Assembly: GCA_963971285.1 (NCBI GenBank)
Contig: OZ020262.1
Span: 5,365,036-5,429,035, forward strand
Reading direction: 5' to 3'
DNA from: Astropecten irregularis
Taxonomy: Eukaryota; Echinodermata; Asteroidea; Paxillosida; Astropectinidae
DNA length: 64,000 nucleotides
Shown here in pieces: positions 1 to 11,031 of the stretch (position 1 is its first letter; each line of letters starts with the position of its first letter). The notes under the pieces are model-generated. The model was not told the origin of the DNA. It saw nothing but the letters and a program-made list of their open reading frames with translations, and did not search any database. A program made the translations under genes and the position numbers.

Positions 1-1962
1 CGTCAGTAAAGTCTTCATCTTCATCAGAGGTTGCATTTTGACGTGGGGAATCCGAGTGGTCCAATAAGTCGTCGGACGATCCGAATTTGTCTCTTGCGTC
101 CATGTATGTTTCTGACGATTCACTGCTTGCCTGTTTATCAACAGTCTCGGTCTGAGTGTCCTTGTCTGTTTTCTCGTCACCCTGCCGGCCACGACGCTGA
201 TCGACAACTTTGAACGGACCTGCTGGGATTTCCTCGCGGTATGGAAACCACTGGAAGCCGCGAATCGAGTCCCCGGTTAGATCCCTTACTGCCTCTTTAA
301 ATGACGGGGTGCTTCTGAGGTCAATGTGGAGGTTGTCGTGGCTCGACAAACTTGTAATGCTGTCGCTGATAAGCCTGTCGACGAAAAGCGAGCTGACCGC
401 CCGACAGAGGGCGGACTCGACCACGCACTTGGCTTCTTGTCTCTGACGTACGCTTCCTCCAGCATGAGACACGTTTAAATCTTCTTCTTGAATAGCACAG
501 TTTGGGAGGGAGAGGGCATGTCGCCAGACCACATCTTTCAATAGAGGACTCGCAGCTGGTGGTAAACTTTTTAGTTTAGCATGAAGTTGAGACGTCTCAT
601 CACGCGCGGTTTGGGGAGAACAAACATCAGCTCTTGCGACTGGCTCAGGGGATACCTCAGCGTTGTCGTCACTCACTTTGTCATGTTCTTGTTTAATATC
701 GGCACAAACTCCTTTGATCTGAAGCATCTCCTGGTGTCCACTGGATAACTTGGCAAGTAGGATGGCCTTTTCTTTTTCCAGGTCGGAAGGAACCTGAGAA
801 AGATGTCCCTCCGTCTTAGGGGTTTGAGAGTCGTGACTTGATTCCTCAGATAACTTCTTCAGGACAGACGAACTGCTGGTTCCTCCGTCCATCTTCTGAA
901 CCACCGTCCAAAGGAGTTTACTCTGTGAAGGTGGGGTTGCTTTGACTCTGAGGCTGCGATCGCCAGAGGACAGAACTGACACTGAGGAACACCGACTGAC
1001 ATCACGGCTGGTCCCCGCACTCGGTATGATGATATCAGCATGGTTTATGGTGACACCAGCCGCTGCGATTCTCCTGTTGACGTCAAGGAGCCACTCTGGT
1101 GAGATCACGCCTAGGCGTGTTGATTTAGTCTGGTTACGCTCATCTGACATCACGAGTATTGGCTGCTTGGAGGTTTGTGATTCACTCCCCACATCGCATG
1201 GCTCTTTGAAGCTTTGGTTTTGCGTGGTATGCTCAACAACACCACAGTCACCTCCGTCGGTCACCCCGTCTTGTTCTTCGTTGCCATTGCAGGCATTAGT
1301 TGAGATGGACCATCTTCCACGGCAAGTTGCCGAGATGAACTCACCAGCTGACCGGAGGCTGCGCCGGAGGACCCCGTTGATGTAGATGTTAGCGATGGCC
1401 CTCAGTAAGGCCTCTGCGACGATGCCGACAGCCGTGTCCTGATACGCCGACCTCGTCTGCAAGGAGGTATCGCCCGACTGGGTTATCAGGGTGATGTCTT
1501 CAGGGATGGTGACTTTTGTGGGGCTTATGGTTGTGAGCTCCATGGAGGGTGGAGATTGGGAATTATCACTGCTGCTCATCAGTGATACCTCACAGTATGT
1601 TACGCCTGCATGTCTGAACGGGACGTTGTCACCATCATGTAGTACAAGCCCCACACCATCATTAGTCTCCTCTTCATCTTGCGAGGCCCCTCCAACCAGA
1701 CCAAGCTTCTGGTACTGCCACATCTCATCTTCATCCAGCTCAACTACGCCTCTCTCGGAGGGCAGATATGATTCTTCATCTTCTATCCACTTCTTGTGGT
1801 CAGGCGCCGCTGTCGGTCCTGGTTGGGAAGGATTTGGAGATGACCGGTACTCCTTTTCCTCTACTTTGAGAAGCACGGACAGTAGAAGAGTGGAGAGAAC
1901 GCTGACTCCGTCCATGCCTTCTGACTGACAGCCCTGGCCAGAGGATTCAGTGTCGAAGTTTT
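1..1962 (-). CDS. Large partial exon of an unrecognised acidic protein
   Basis: The minus strand is open without a stop from 1962 to the window edge, about 654 codons, so the gene continues to the left. The right boundary is placed at a good 3' splice site: a pyrimidine-rich tract ending in tatag just above 1962, after which the frame reads NFDTESSGQGCQSEGMDG. A methionine at 1915 could be a start instead. The product is rich in Ser, Asp, Glu and Gln, mostly low complexity and probably disordered. Two helical, amphipathic stretches stand out: one containing VGIVAEALLRAIANIYINGV (about 1450-1380) and one containing CVVESALCRAVSSLFVDRLI (about 430-360). Such helices resemble the regulatory-subunit-binding helices of A-kinase anchoring proteins, but this is only a guess. 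The end nearest the window edge holds another acidic Ser/Asp run. No domain is recognised. The uninterrupted frame over nearly 2 kb in an AT-rich region is the main evidence that this is coding. Confidence 0.8.
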
Positions 1963-2774
1963 CTATACCAGAGGAGAAAACCAAAACAAAGCAAGGTGAC
2001 ACTGTGGTTTAAAAGTGGATCAATTTATTATACCACTTCATGATTTTTGTTATGTGTACGTGTTTGACAGCAACCTCGTAACAGTTAAGTTACTGAACTG
2101 ATAACACAAATCACTCCAAATCCTAGTCTCCCTCTCTTTTTTTTTTTATCTCTATACCTTTACCCCTTGCTTAAATGTATTCCCTTCATCTCCCCACTAG
2201 ACCCAATGTTGTATGCCGAGACCCCGAGTGCATCATTCCAATTCTTCCCTCGCCATCCCTTGCTTGGCCCGTCACACACCCATCTCCATTTCATGGAACG
2301 TCTGGCTCGATCATCAACATTGCTTAGATCTGTCCGTCCCTTTCTGATGCATTGACATGCATACTCAATTTCTCTGCTAAAATATTCCATTATGTGTGTC
2401 AACTTGTTAGTTTGGTTGGACACTAATTTGCAGCTAATTATTAACTTACTAAAATAGATTGGACTATGCAAGAAGAAGCTACCAATTAAGTGTGTCAATT
2501 GTTTTTTTAGTATGAAATAAATTAGCACAATACGTTGAACGCACAAAACCATAACAGAGAGAGGCGTCATTTTCGATGGAGATTTATTAGATCTTATCGT
2601 GGTGAAGAAGTTTACAACGTGAACGTGAATAATATCCCTTCGGAAATAGAGAAAGCTCTTAAAAGAACAAGAGGATTAACTCGACGTTATATGTGCAATC
2701 ACAGTGTTTGCAGGACTATAGGCCTAAATAGCTACGTATAGTCAGATATGACCATTATACAACTAGAGGTATTA
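1963..2774. other. Probable intron and intergenic sequence
   Basis: This stretch lies upstream of the 3' splice site of the left-edge gene. It is AT-rich with a poly(T) run near 2138-2147. A minus-strand frame of 136 codons (2160-2570) matches no family I know. No gene is supported. Confidence 0.4.
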
Positions 2775-2985
2775 GTACTACGGAAATGGTCCTTGGGGTA
2801 TGGCGGTGTGTGCGTGGTTTCTTGGCTTCTGACTGCCAAACGAACAAAATATGATTGACTATTGGGGTCACCACCAACGTAGGGCTGACTTTGGTAGAGC
2901 GCATGTACGGTATTCAGGAGGTCGCCGGTTCGAATCCCACTCCAGTCAATTTGTTCACTTTTCAAAGGTATTAAGGGAGATAGCC
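2775..2985 (+). repeat. tRNA-derived SINE, copy 1
   Basis: The stretch contains an A-box-like sequence (ttggtagagc near 2891) and a B box (ggttcgaatcc at about 2927-2937), the internal pol III promoter of a tRNA. The tRNA-like part begins gggctga and ends tccagtca, which can pair loosely as an acceptor stem. A second copy at about 23735-23955 shares both this core and the flanks (gactgccaaacgaacaaa before it, ttgttcac after it). Sharing beyond the tRNA body marks it as a SINE and not a tRNA gene. Confidence 0.7.
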
Positions 2986-3700
2986 CAGACCTCCCTTGTA
3001 ATAATGATAATAATAATTGGAAATGTATATATGTTGCCGGCATTTTCGTCATTCTTCTGATTGCCGGCAAACTCTCAATAGGCCTACGTCAATGCCGGTC
3101 TTCTTTTTCTACATTAATGATATTTTGCCGGACGTACGTTCTACGCTGCAAATTGGATAATCAGAGTAGTAAAGGGAACAGCAATATGGCGTTTGCATGA
3201 AGATTGCCGGTGCCGGCAAAATATACTCTGCCATACAAATAATAGCCTAACAACTATTCCTAGGCCTAGACCTATGCGCACGTTGAAAACTTTGCACAAG
3301 GGCCCAAAATAATGGAAATGATTTCAAAACAAATGTCTAATAACTCACCAATTTCGGTCGCCATCATTCGTGCACACAATTTACAAATTCAAGTTTCTTT
3401 TGATTTCTCTGATAAAAATATACTTTATCGGTATTGATTTTTGTTTGCTTGAAACAAATCTTGCCATCTTGTGTGTGCTGTATGTCGCGTTGCCAATGTT
3501 AAGTTGACAAAGAATTTATCTATTTATAAACAGAACGGTTGTCGTGGACGCGCGCGTTTTACAACCTGCAGTGCGCGTGCGCGCTTGACGCAAGAGGTAA
3601 AATAACCCGGATGTGTGCAGTGAATTATTATAAGAAATGACCCACCGAGCCTGAAAACAAAGAAGATAAAGTTAAAACAGTGCACAATGAAGTTATAGTT
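2986..3700. other. No gene seen
   Basis: AT-rich sequence with several gccggc motifs between 3035 and 3220 and a CG-rich patch near 3550-3590. I see no coding or RNA gene in it. Confidence 0.3.
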
Positions 3701-3701
3701 C

Positions 3702-3739
3702 ACCCAAGCTTTCGGTGCGATGCACCTTCTTCAGGGGAA
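3702..3739 (-). ncRNA. Hammerhead-ribozyme-like motif of the PLE
   Basis: On the minus strand the core CTGAAGA (3734-3728) fits CUGANGA. An extra A follows, then stem II GGTGC/GCACC around an ATC loop, then GAAA (3713-3710), then the palindrome AGCT, then GGG that can pair with the CCC before the core as a short stem I. PLEs are known to carry minimal hammerheads with very short stem III. The extra base after the core is not canonical. The same extra base occurs in the other hammerhead-like families of this window. Confidence 0.65.
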
Positions 3740-4432
3740 TGGAAAGGCGTTGAACTCGATGTTCATTCCGTCAGGGTGGAGCGTGCCAAGTTGGAAGATG
3801 ATCCGCTGTTCCAAAGAATGGCGCTGTGTGTCGGAAGAGGCTGTGGCAACAACGCAGACGCACATGTCCTTGGTTGAGTGCGATGGCGCGCTGAAATGTT
3901 CAGCCACCGTCAGGCCAGGTGTCTTGAGGCGGACACTCCGGAGGTGCTCCGTGAAGCGATCGGCGAGACGACGCTTTGTCTCACCGATGTACAGCATACC
4001 ACAACGCGTGCAAGTGATGCAATAGATGAGATTGGTGGTGGTACAAGTGTAGTGGCCACGGATGTAATAATGGCCACGGGGACCATTGATATGACAAGTG
4101 TTGTGTACATGTGCGCAGGTGTTGCACCTCGGGCGATGGCAGGGAACTGTACCAGGTGGGTTGATAGTTGCACTTCCAGTGGTGGGGAGTCTTGACCGCA
4201 CAACGATATCACTGATCGATCGGTCCCGTCTGAAGGAGCAGAGTGGGGCTGTGGACTTGTAGCTCATATAATTCAGGTCATGAATAATACCACGAATCAA
4301 ATATGCTTGCTGGCCTGTGGACACAGAATACAGTCGTTGACGGGTGCTGGAGATCTTGGCATTAGTAGATCGGATCTTAGCACCGAGCCTGTGTGGTTTG
4401 CAAATGAGCGATAAACGTATTCGAACGAACAA
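3731..4432 (-). pseudogene. PLE C-terminal fragment with GIY-YIG endonuclease
   Basis: The open frame of 233 codons holds the end of a PLE polyprotein. A cysteine-rich motif (Cys98, Cys103, Cys106 within PCHRPRCNTCAHV) precedes the nuclease domain, as in Poseidon/Neptune-type PLEs. The GIY-YIG core follows: LIYCI at 135-139, YIGETKRRLADRF at 148-160 with the expected Arg155, a His in AEHF near 179, and a Glu in EQRII near 208. In intact elements this nuclease nicks the target DNA to prime reverse transcription. The first 60 or so residues look unlike PLE sequence and may be read-through from flanking DNA. The RT domain is absent, so the protein cannot support retrotransposition by itself. The stop codon lies inside the hammerhead-like core. 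Confidence 0.85.
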
Positions 4433-4601
4433 AAATTAAAGTTCCAGTGCCACTGCACAAGTAGTTTTGCAAGAGGAGTACGAAACGTCGGCACTCTGAA
4501 CCTTTGGTCAGTTTTCTTGTGATCTTGGTTTTCCGTTTAATACAACATGGTAATTAATCCTCGACATAATTAACGAGGTAGAAACGAGGAAAAACTGAAA
4601 C

Positions 4602-4761
4602 CAGGGATCGATTTCACCAAACCCATCGTAACCAGTAGGGGCCTACTATCAATCGTAGGAATTGTTGCAGTCATACGTAGGATAGGCCCCCTGCGATGGT
4701 TTATCCTTCGTAACCCTAGTTACGATCAATCGTAGCTAGGACTTCGTCAAATCGACCCCAG
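4602..4761. repeat. Harbinger-type MITE (TCGATTTCACCAAAC family)
   Basis: Terminal inverted repeats: ccagggatcgatttcacc on the left and the complement aaatcgaccccag on the right. The subterminal part carries tacgat/atcgta repeats. The ends match the terminal and subterminal repeats of the Harbinger element at 55158-63598. Confidence 0.75.
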
Positions 4762-5155
4762 TACAGAGGAGATTCACGATCGGTAACGTTTCAAGAACAG
4801 TGTTACTACATGTAGCATAACCATTGTCTTGTTCAAGATTGTCATGCACTTATACACCAGCTCCTTCTTGTCCATAGAGCTATATAAAATTTAATTTTAA
4901 TATAGCTCTATGGTCTTGTCGCCATCTTCGGGAGTGCCGCTGAGGGCGCTCGTCACCGTCACCGCTCATCATCATAGTTTGTCCACAACGATTGGTGGAT
5001 TTCGTCTGGTAACCTCCACTCAAAAACAGTTCGTTGCTTGTTTCTTGTAACATATCACAACATGTCAAGCGGACGCAGACAGTGCCTTTCAAGCCAGACA
5101 TCAGTAGGCCTACTGTAGGCCCAAAGCTCCTTGCATGCTGTAGGTACATCGTACC

Positions 5156-5465
5156 TTTAAAGGTACAGTACAGGATTGGTAACATACCCAAACAAAAATG
5201 TTCACAGATTTACGTATAACTTTCAGGCTATGAAGATGGAGCTGGTAGAAACATACTGTTAAAACATTTCCGCCTGAAATGGTTTTACATTTATCAGGAA
5301 ATTAACATGCAAACATGCAATTTGGGTCTTTTCGCTATTTTCTCGTGACTCAGATGCCCGATTGAGCTCAAATTTTCACAGGTGTGTTATTTCATGTATA
5401 CATGTTCGATTAGACAAAGTGTGAGTGCTGTTCTGTGATCATTTTCAATCGTATTATACCTTTAA
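5156..5465. repeat. TTAA-flanked MITE (AGGTA ends)
   Basis: Starts TTTAAAGGTACAGTACAGG and ends ATACCTTTAA. Shared internal motifs are tttacgtataactt and gattgagctcaaat. TTAA at both ends plus an AGG terminus suggests a Kolobok- or piggyBac-type target duplication. Confidence 0.65.
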
Positions 5466-6765
5466 TAGATATGCTAACCTATTTTGAATCTGTGTCACTT
5501 TCAGTCCACATTGTGACGGGTTGCGCAATGCATGCTAATTTGGATGCTGTGTTAGCAATGGTACAATTTGGAGTCATATTATGCATGCTTAATACCGTCG
5601 GAAGATTGAGTCAGTTCGTATCATAGTTGCTGAAGATGTATAATGTTTGCATTTGCCTTTGAACAACAAACAGAAATTCAATCAAAAACGCAGGAACGCA
5701 CGAGGTGGACTTAGCTTGCAGTGAGACTATACCGCATCCGTCATTCTGACAGATCTGGTATAAGACCTATGATTTACTAGGTCTATGTGCCCACGACTGA
5801 GAAACTACGGGGAATATTTGATGCATCGTGGCAATATCCTTCTCTAATGACAGGATTCCTGGTATTGACTCCCATGCATCGTGGATGCTATGGTTCTGAT
5901 TTCCATCCATATCAACCCACAAATAATATTGGATTAACCGACAATAACAGATTATTCTATAGCATGAAATACTATTTATAGGCCCACTTTTCAGTATACA
6001 GGAAACCGTTGTATTCTCTACCGTGGATGGTTATCATTTATGGCATATCATATACGGTATACGCACTCTTAAAAGCAAATAAAATCAAAGTACACAAAAA
6101 CATATCGTACAATACGGAAGTGACACATCGAATACTAGGAAAATACGGGCTCACATATTCCTTGTAAAAGCAGTTTATTATCGCAATATATCGCTATGAT
6201 TAATTATTATGCATATCGGCCTACATGTAACTTTGTTATTAATGTAAATGGCTGCATTGTAGAGTGAAGAGTGGAAAAAAACTAAGCACCTTTACGAAAC
6301 CGGGCTTGATTGGACTTATTTCGATACCGCCATTATTTTGAGGCCCACAAAATGAAACATACAGGAATTGGGCCACATGACGAAGCAGAAGAAATGCTCC
6401 AGCTTTGCTATGTACCTCATAACCGCAAGCCCTTCATTTTCATTTAGGACACAAATGGCGGTATAGCAAAATAAATTTCAAAAATGTCGTGAAGTGTCCA
6501 TTCATTTCATGAAAACAACAGCCAATAATCGCCACGTACAGAATTTAAAACGTCTAAGATAATAATATATATTGATGCTCTACCCAACCAATTAACCCTA
6601 TTTTCGTAAAATAGTTTTAATACAAGAGTTATCGATGTGCTTTCCATCTTAGCTTAAGTAAGATTGATCGTAACCTGTCTTCACGTCACAGATAATGAAA
6701 CTACCTTGGGTTAATTTTCCAGTCAAAGAAACGGTGTATTGTGAAGAGAAACGGTTTGTGAGCGC
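5466..6765. other. No gene seen
   Basis: AT-rich sequence without a recognisable coding frame, RNA gene or clear repeat end. Confidence 0.3.
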
Positions 6766-6901
6766 AGGGGTCGATTTCACCAAACTCATTGTAACTTACT
6801 ATCAGTTATGCTGCATGTAGACCTCTGTAGGATACGATGGGTTATCCTTTTTCGTAACTTGAGTTACGATCGATCGTAGGGCTTTGTGAAATCGACCCCA
6901 G
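6766..6901. repeat. Harbinger-type MITE
   Basis: Left end caggggtcgatttcaccaaa and right end gaaatcgaccccag form inverted repeats. The interior carries the tacgatcgatcgta motif of this family. Confidence 0.8.
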
Positions 6902-7031
6902 GGCTAAGGAATTGACCATGATTCTCCACCAATGTATATGCTTGTTTCTAGCGTGTTTTGTTCTACCTTTAAAACCAAGTTTTCCACTTTCCACTTGTAT
7001 GCATCACCTAATCCGTGGAAACACTGCTACG

Positions 7032-7399
7032 TTAAAGGTAATATCATACTTTGGATTTTATCAAAGAAATACAGATTCATGGTCAAAAATATCAAGACAG
7101 ATACAGTAACAGTCATCTGTAAAAATGTCAGTCCCGTACGGTTCCCACTTTTTGAGAAAACAGTGAAAAACCCGGTCACAGTATTTCTTAAGTCTTTTCT
7201 CTATTATTTTTGATCTTTTAAAAGATCAAAAAGATTTTCGGTCGTTGTTTTACTAATTTCTGGATAAATACACCATTTCAGTCGGAAAGATGTGGACGGT
7301 ATGTTTCTACCGCCACCATCTTCATACCCTGTAAGTTATACGTAAATCTGTGAACATTTCTGTTTTGGTTTCTTACCAAAGTATGATATTACCTTTAAA
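7032..7399. repeat. TTAA-flanked MITE, full length
   Basis: About 368 bp. TTAAAGGTAATATCATACTT at the left and the complement AAGTATGATATTACCTTTAA (within ccaaagtatgat...) at the right. This is one of the best preserved copies. The nearly perfect internal palindrome ctttt/aaaagatcaaaaag near 7212-7233 recurs in other copies. Confidence 0.8.
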
Positions 7400-7662
7400 A
7401 ACGAATGAAAACAATTTTTTTCATAGGCTATGCCTACAGGTTGGGCACATACTGCTGGCTTTTTATGAAAGACATAACATGCGAACGTGTCATGAAGGGA
7501 ATGGGATATTGCATGAGCAAGAGCAAACATTACTCTCTCAATCTCCCATCAAGCATATCACAGATCTTTAATTGGAGAGGTAAATTGAGCGATGCTTGGT
7601 CAACAAATCATGCACGGTTGCTAAGACGATGACCGCCTCCAACATGACATTGCAGAAATATA

Positions 7663-7950
7663 CTTAAAGGTTTAATATTATACTTTTTTTTTTTTTTGTC
7701 AAAGAAATCAAGATTCATCTGTGAAATCTTCAGTCCCATACGGTGCCCACATTTTGAGAAAACAGTGACAAACGCCCACGATATGTTTTAAATTTTCTGT
7801 TCACCGTTATTGTTTTACCTTTTAAAGATCAAAATTGCTTTTGGTGACTGGTTTTACTCTTTTCTTGATAAATACAGCATTTCAGTCTGAAATGCTTGAA
7901 CGATATGTTTCTATACCATTACAGCCGTTTTGCTCTGTAATTTAGGGCCT
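7663..7950. repeat. TTAA-flanked MITE, right end lost
   Basis: Starts CTTAAAGGTTTAATATTATA and then follows the family interior (cagattcat-like, gagaaaacagtga, tttctgga-like). The conserved right end is not found. Confidence 0.55.
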
Positions 7951-8373
7951 ATATAGGTAAAACCTTGATGATTGATTTGTATTAAAGATCGAACACACCA
8001 CATGGGAAATCGAAAAGGTTAATAAAAGATAGACCTATTACACATAACAACGAACATTTCCTGCGGTTGGGTTCGAACCTTCGACGTCAGGAATACCGTA
8101 TATACCAGCACTTTACAACCTGAACTATATCGTACACTGAGTTGGTGATGTTCCAAGTTGCTCGTAACCTTTGTTCGGCTGCTATAGTCGGTAGCCATAC
8201 CGCTATATGGGCCATTTAATAAGCACGCATCATTAGCAATGATGCAAACCAGAGAAACGGCACACCCTGTATCGTAGTTACGATGAAATTTTTCAGATTT
8301 TTTTTTACCATCAATGTCTATAAAGTTCAATACAAAATCAATATTAATGATTTTTTCGTCAGGGAGATAGAAA

Positions 8374-8641
8374 TATGCAAATTAAGCTTGCCCTTCACCG
8401 ACGTAGATGACCATTGTTCTTGAGTGCACCTGAACAAAAATCATGCACTGGCTCAGGTGGGATTCGAACCCACGACCTCCTGCTTAATGGCATTACTGCA
8501 CTAGTACGTCAGCAGGAGGTCGTGGGTTCGAATCCTACCTGACGAATCCAACCAGCTCATATCTTTTCATGTGCACTCAACAGCACTGAGTATGCAGTGC
8601 TCATCGACGTCGGTGAATTGAAGGGCAAGCCTAATTTGCAG
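8374..8641. repeat. Foldback element carrying tRNA-like sequence, copy 1
   Basis: Inverted termini: tatgcaaattaagcttgccc then ttcaccgacg on the left, and cgtcggtgaa with gggcaagcctaatttgca on the right. Inside are two oppositely oriented tRNA B-box sequences (gattcgaacccacgacctcc and its complement ggaggtcgtgggttcgaatc), so the centre is itself an inverted repeat of tRNA-derived sequence. Related copies lie at 21972-22269 and 60229-60444. Confidence 0.7.
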
Positions 8642-8675
8642 AGATCAATGTAAGTTGTGTTTTAAGGTTAAAAGC

Positions 8676-8944
8676 TTAAAGGTGTCATACATGATTGGTA
8701 AAGGTCACAGAACAGTACGCATACACTGTCCAATCCATCATGTGCTTGAAATGATAAACCTGTGAAAATTTGAGCTCAATCGGACATCTGAGTCCCGAGA
8801 ACATAGGGAAAACTCGACTCAATTTTTCTTACAAAACATGAAGAATGGTTTTGATCTTACCCCGAGATCAAAACTGAAAGTTATATGTAAATCTGTGAAC
8901 ATTTCTGTTTGGGTATGTTACCAATCCTGTACTGTACCTTTAAA
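8676..8944. repeat. TTAA-flanked MITE
   Basis: Starts TTAAAGGTGTCATACATGAT and ends ACTGTACCTTTAAAG. It shares gattgagctcaaat-type and tttctgtttgg motifs with the copies at 5156 and 17577. Confidence 0.65.
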
Positions 8945-10480
8945 GCATCTCTGCAGAAATTATCCATTGCATGCTGTGTTCCCCAAGAATCAGAAAAACA
9001 AGGGCACTATGAAAGTCTCGGCGGTTATACTTCCGTCCATTAATATCAGAACCGTTTTAAGAAACTTTTAATGGACGTGTTTTCAATTGCGTGTTGTTGC
9101 AAGCAAGTGGTCCTTGCCTTGCTGCATATAATGATCAGCCAGGGAAATGCATCTGCCTCAACGGAGGTACACTTATTTAATTAACGTCGTTTTTTCTCGT
9201 TCTTCGGGACAAGGTCTTTCTGACTATAAAACTAGGGCTTCATCACAGAGAGGACAAAACGATGTGATTTTGAAGGAAATGGAGAATTAGAAATGTTCTT
9301 GAGAATGCGCCATTTAGCGCTTAAAATCCCCCTTGCGCTGGCCGCTTAAGACGCTGATGCCACAATGAGCGAAACGATTTGACAATTTAGGTGCTCTCAT
9401 TTTGATGGCCTGGAGCATACAAAACTAAAGGTGCAGGTTACCAGCCAAAGGGCAACCATCTACGCTATTGCATCGTCCTTGCTGACACGATACTGCAATT
9501 ACCAGGTCAAGGAAATTCTCTTGAAAACAAGAAATTTGTTTAATTTGCTGTAAAGAAAAGGAACAATTCTTTCAAATCCTGGATTGATTTTTAAAGAGAA
9601 AAAAGCTGCCATCAAGTAATGGGTGTCGTTTCCTGATTTTGATCAGCAAACGTGGGTGTCGACCCTGGGGGGATGGGGGGATATATCCCCCCAATATTTG
9701 AGGTGGGGTGGCGTGTATTATCATTCCCCCCCCAATATTTCGAGGTTGAATGTCATTTAATACCGACAAAATATCTGAAGTACCAACAAAATTATATATG
9801 AAGAAATAGCTGCATCATTGTTTTTAAATGCTCCAAAATGCGACAAAAGACGCAAAAGACCCCCAAAGACACCATACACTATAAACAGTGTTGATATCAC
9901 CAGGCAGTTTATTAGCAATTGCGTAGATAGGTCCCCAGACATGTTTGAAATTGTACACTTTCTGTGAATATACGTCCGCAACGGGGGTGTTTTTGTGATG
10001 TGCTGCGCAAACCGAGAATGGGATTGGAATAAACTGTTCAGGTTTTATACTTCTATCGGAGATACTTAAAATGCAACTGCTCAAAATCCAAAAGCCTCAA
10101 TAAATTTGAAGTTCTGGGTTCTCAAATTCTCTGAAATGCACGTCCGCAATTACGGGACTGCCCTTAAAATAACATCAGATGTATGTAGAGCTAAGCAGGC
10201 ATGTTCAGAAATCGGGGCAGGAAATCCAGATTATTGTCCTTGCTCGAGATTTTCCATGGATTTTCTTTCTTATGGAAGGCATTGTGTCCCACACTGATAA
10301 ACATGCTCGGTCTTTTGTTCGGTGCTTACCTAGTCATGACTCTTGGGAATGTCTACAGATTCATGTGCTCATCGTACGTGAATGACATAATTTAAGTGAG
10401 ATAGCGCTATAGATGTTTTTTTCGATGTGAAAAGTGCAGCAAGGCACCAAAATGGACTTCGAATCACAGGTCTTCACGAC
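8945..10480. other. No gene seen
   Basis: Mostly unassigned sequence. A C/G-rich patch at about 9665-9745 repeats tccccccaatatttgaggt-like motifs in both orientations and may be a small decayed element. No coding gene is supported. Confidence 0.3.
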
Positions 10481-10724
10481 CTGGGGCCAATTTCATAAAA
10501 CTGTCAAGCACCAAAATTTGCTTAGCATAAAAATGTCTCGCCCAATAAAACAAACCACCATTGAAAGTTCCATTTGATATTCATGGTCGGTGAACAACAG
10601 CCATAGAACAATCACAAGTGATACACATCACGTGGAAATTTGGTTGTTAACCCTGTATTTATTAAGACAGAAATGTTATGCTTAGCAAATTTTGGTGCTT
10701 AACAGTTTTATGAAATTGGCCCAT
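10481..10724. repeat. MITE with GGGGCCAATTTCAT ends, copy 1
   Basis: Left ctggggccaatttcataaaa and right ttttatgaaattggccc are inverted repeats. The motif cttagca...aaaatttgctta occurs just inside both ends. Further copies: 12199-12436, 46868-47082 and the right edge of the window. Confidence 0.8.
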
Positions 10725-10850
10725 GGGGTCGATTTCACCAAACACATCGTAACTTACTATCAATCGTAGGACCGTCATTGCAGCCGGTTCGCGCAGAAGT
10801 CGAAGGATGCGATGGGTTATCCTTCGTATCTTGAGATACGGAGAGATAGA
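10725..10850. repeat. Harbinger-type MITE, right end lost
   Basis: Begins tggggtcgatttcaccaaac directly after the previous MITE and carries atcgtaacttactatcaatc. The family right end is missing. Confidence 0.6.
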
Positions 10851-10976
10851 GTATTTCGATTCGTTGGGAAGCCATTATAGTAAATGAAAGTATAAAATCA
10901 CTCACACGCCAGCAAACACAGCCAGCATGTTGACCGTTCATATTAGACATGCGCCAATTTGGAAAATGGGTGACCA

Positions 10977-11031
10977 GGGGCCGATTTCATAAAGCTCTGC
11001 GACGCGTCGTAAGTTTTATGAAATCGGCCCC
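10977..11031. repeat. 55-bp minimal Harbinger-type MITE
   Basis: Left ggggccgatttcataaagct and right ttttatgaaatcggccc face each other around only ctgcgacgcgtcgtaag. The centre carries the gacgcgtcg repeats found inside the ends of the 55158-63598 Harbinger element. It is close to two bare ends joined together. Confidence 0.75.

Larger units (their letters stand above)
3702..4440 (-). mobile_element. 5'-truncated Penelope-like retroelement (PLE)
   Basis: This is the 3' part of a Penelope-like element read on the minus strand: the C-terminal linker and GIY-YIG endonuclease of its polyprotein, followed at once by a hammerhead-like motif. The reverse transcriptase is missing, so the copy is 5'-truncated, as is usual for target-primed insertions. 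The upstream limit near 4440 is an estimate. Confidence 0.85.

Noticed and set aside
2160..2570. 136-codon minus-strand frame
   Set aside because: The composition changes halfway and no domain is recognised; it is probably a chance frame in an intron or intergenic DNA.
2879..2946. A possible tRNA gene
   Set aside because: The A and B boxes are present but the cloverleaf is imperfect, and the flanks are shared with 23735-23955, so it is a SINE.
4872..4913. Perfect hairpin ccatagagctatat with its complement, considered as a microRNA precursor
   Set aside because: It is AT-rich and short, with no sign of a precursor stem beyond 14 bp; many such palindromes occur here.
8457..8545. A pair of tRNA genes head to head
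   Set aside because: The sequence is an inverted repeat inside a foldback element and the arms do not form complete tRNAs.
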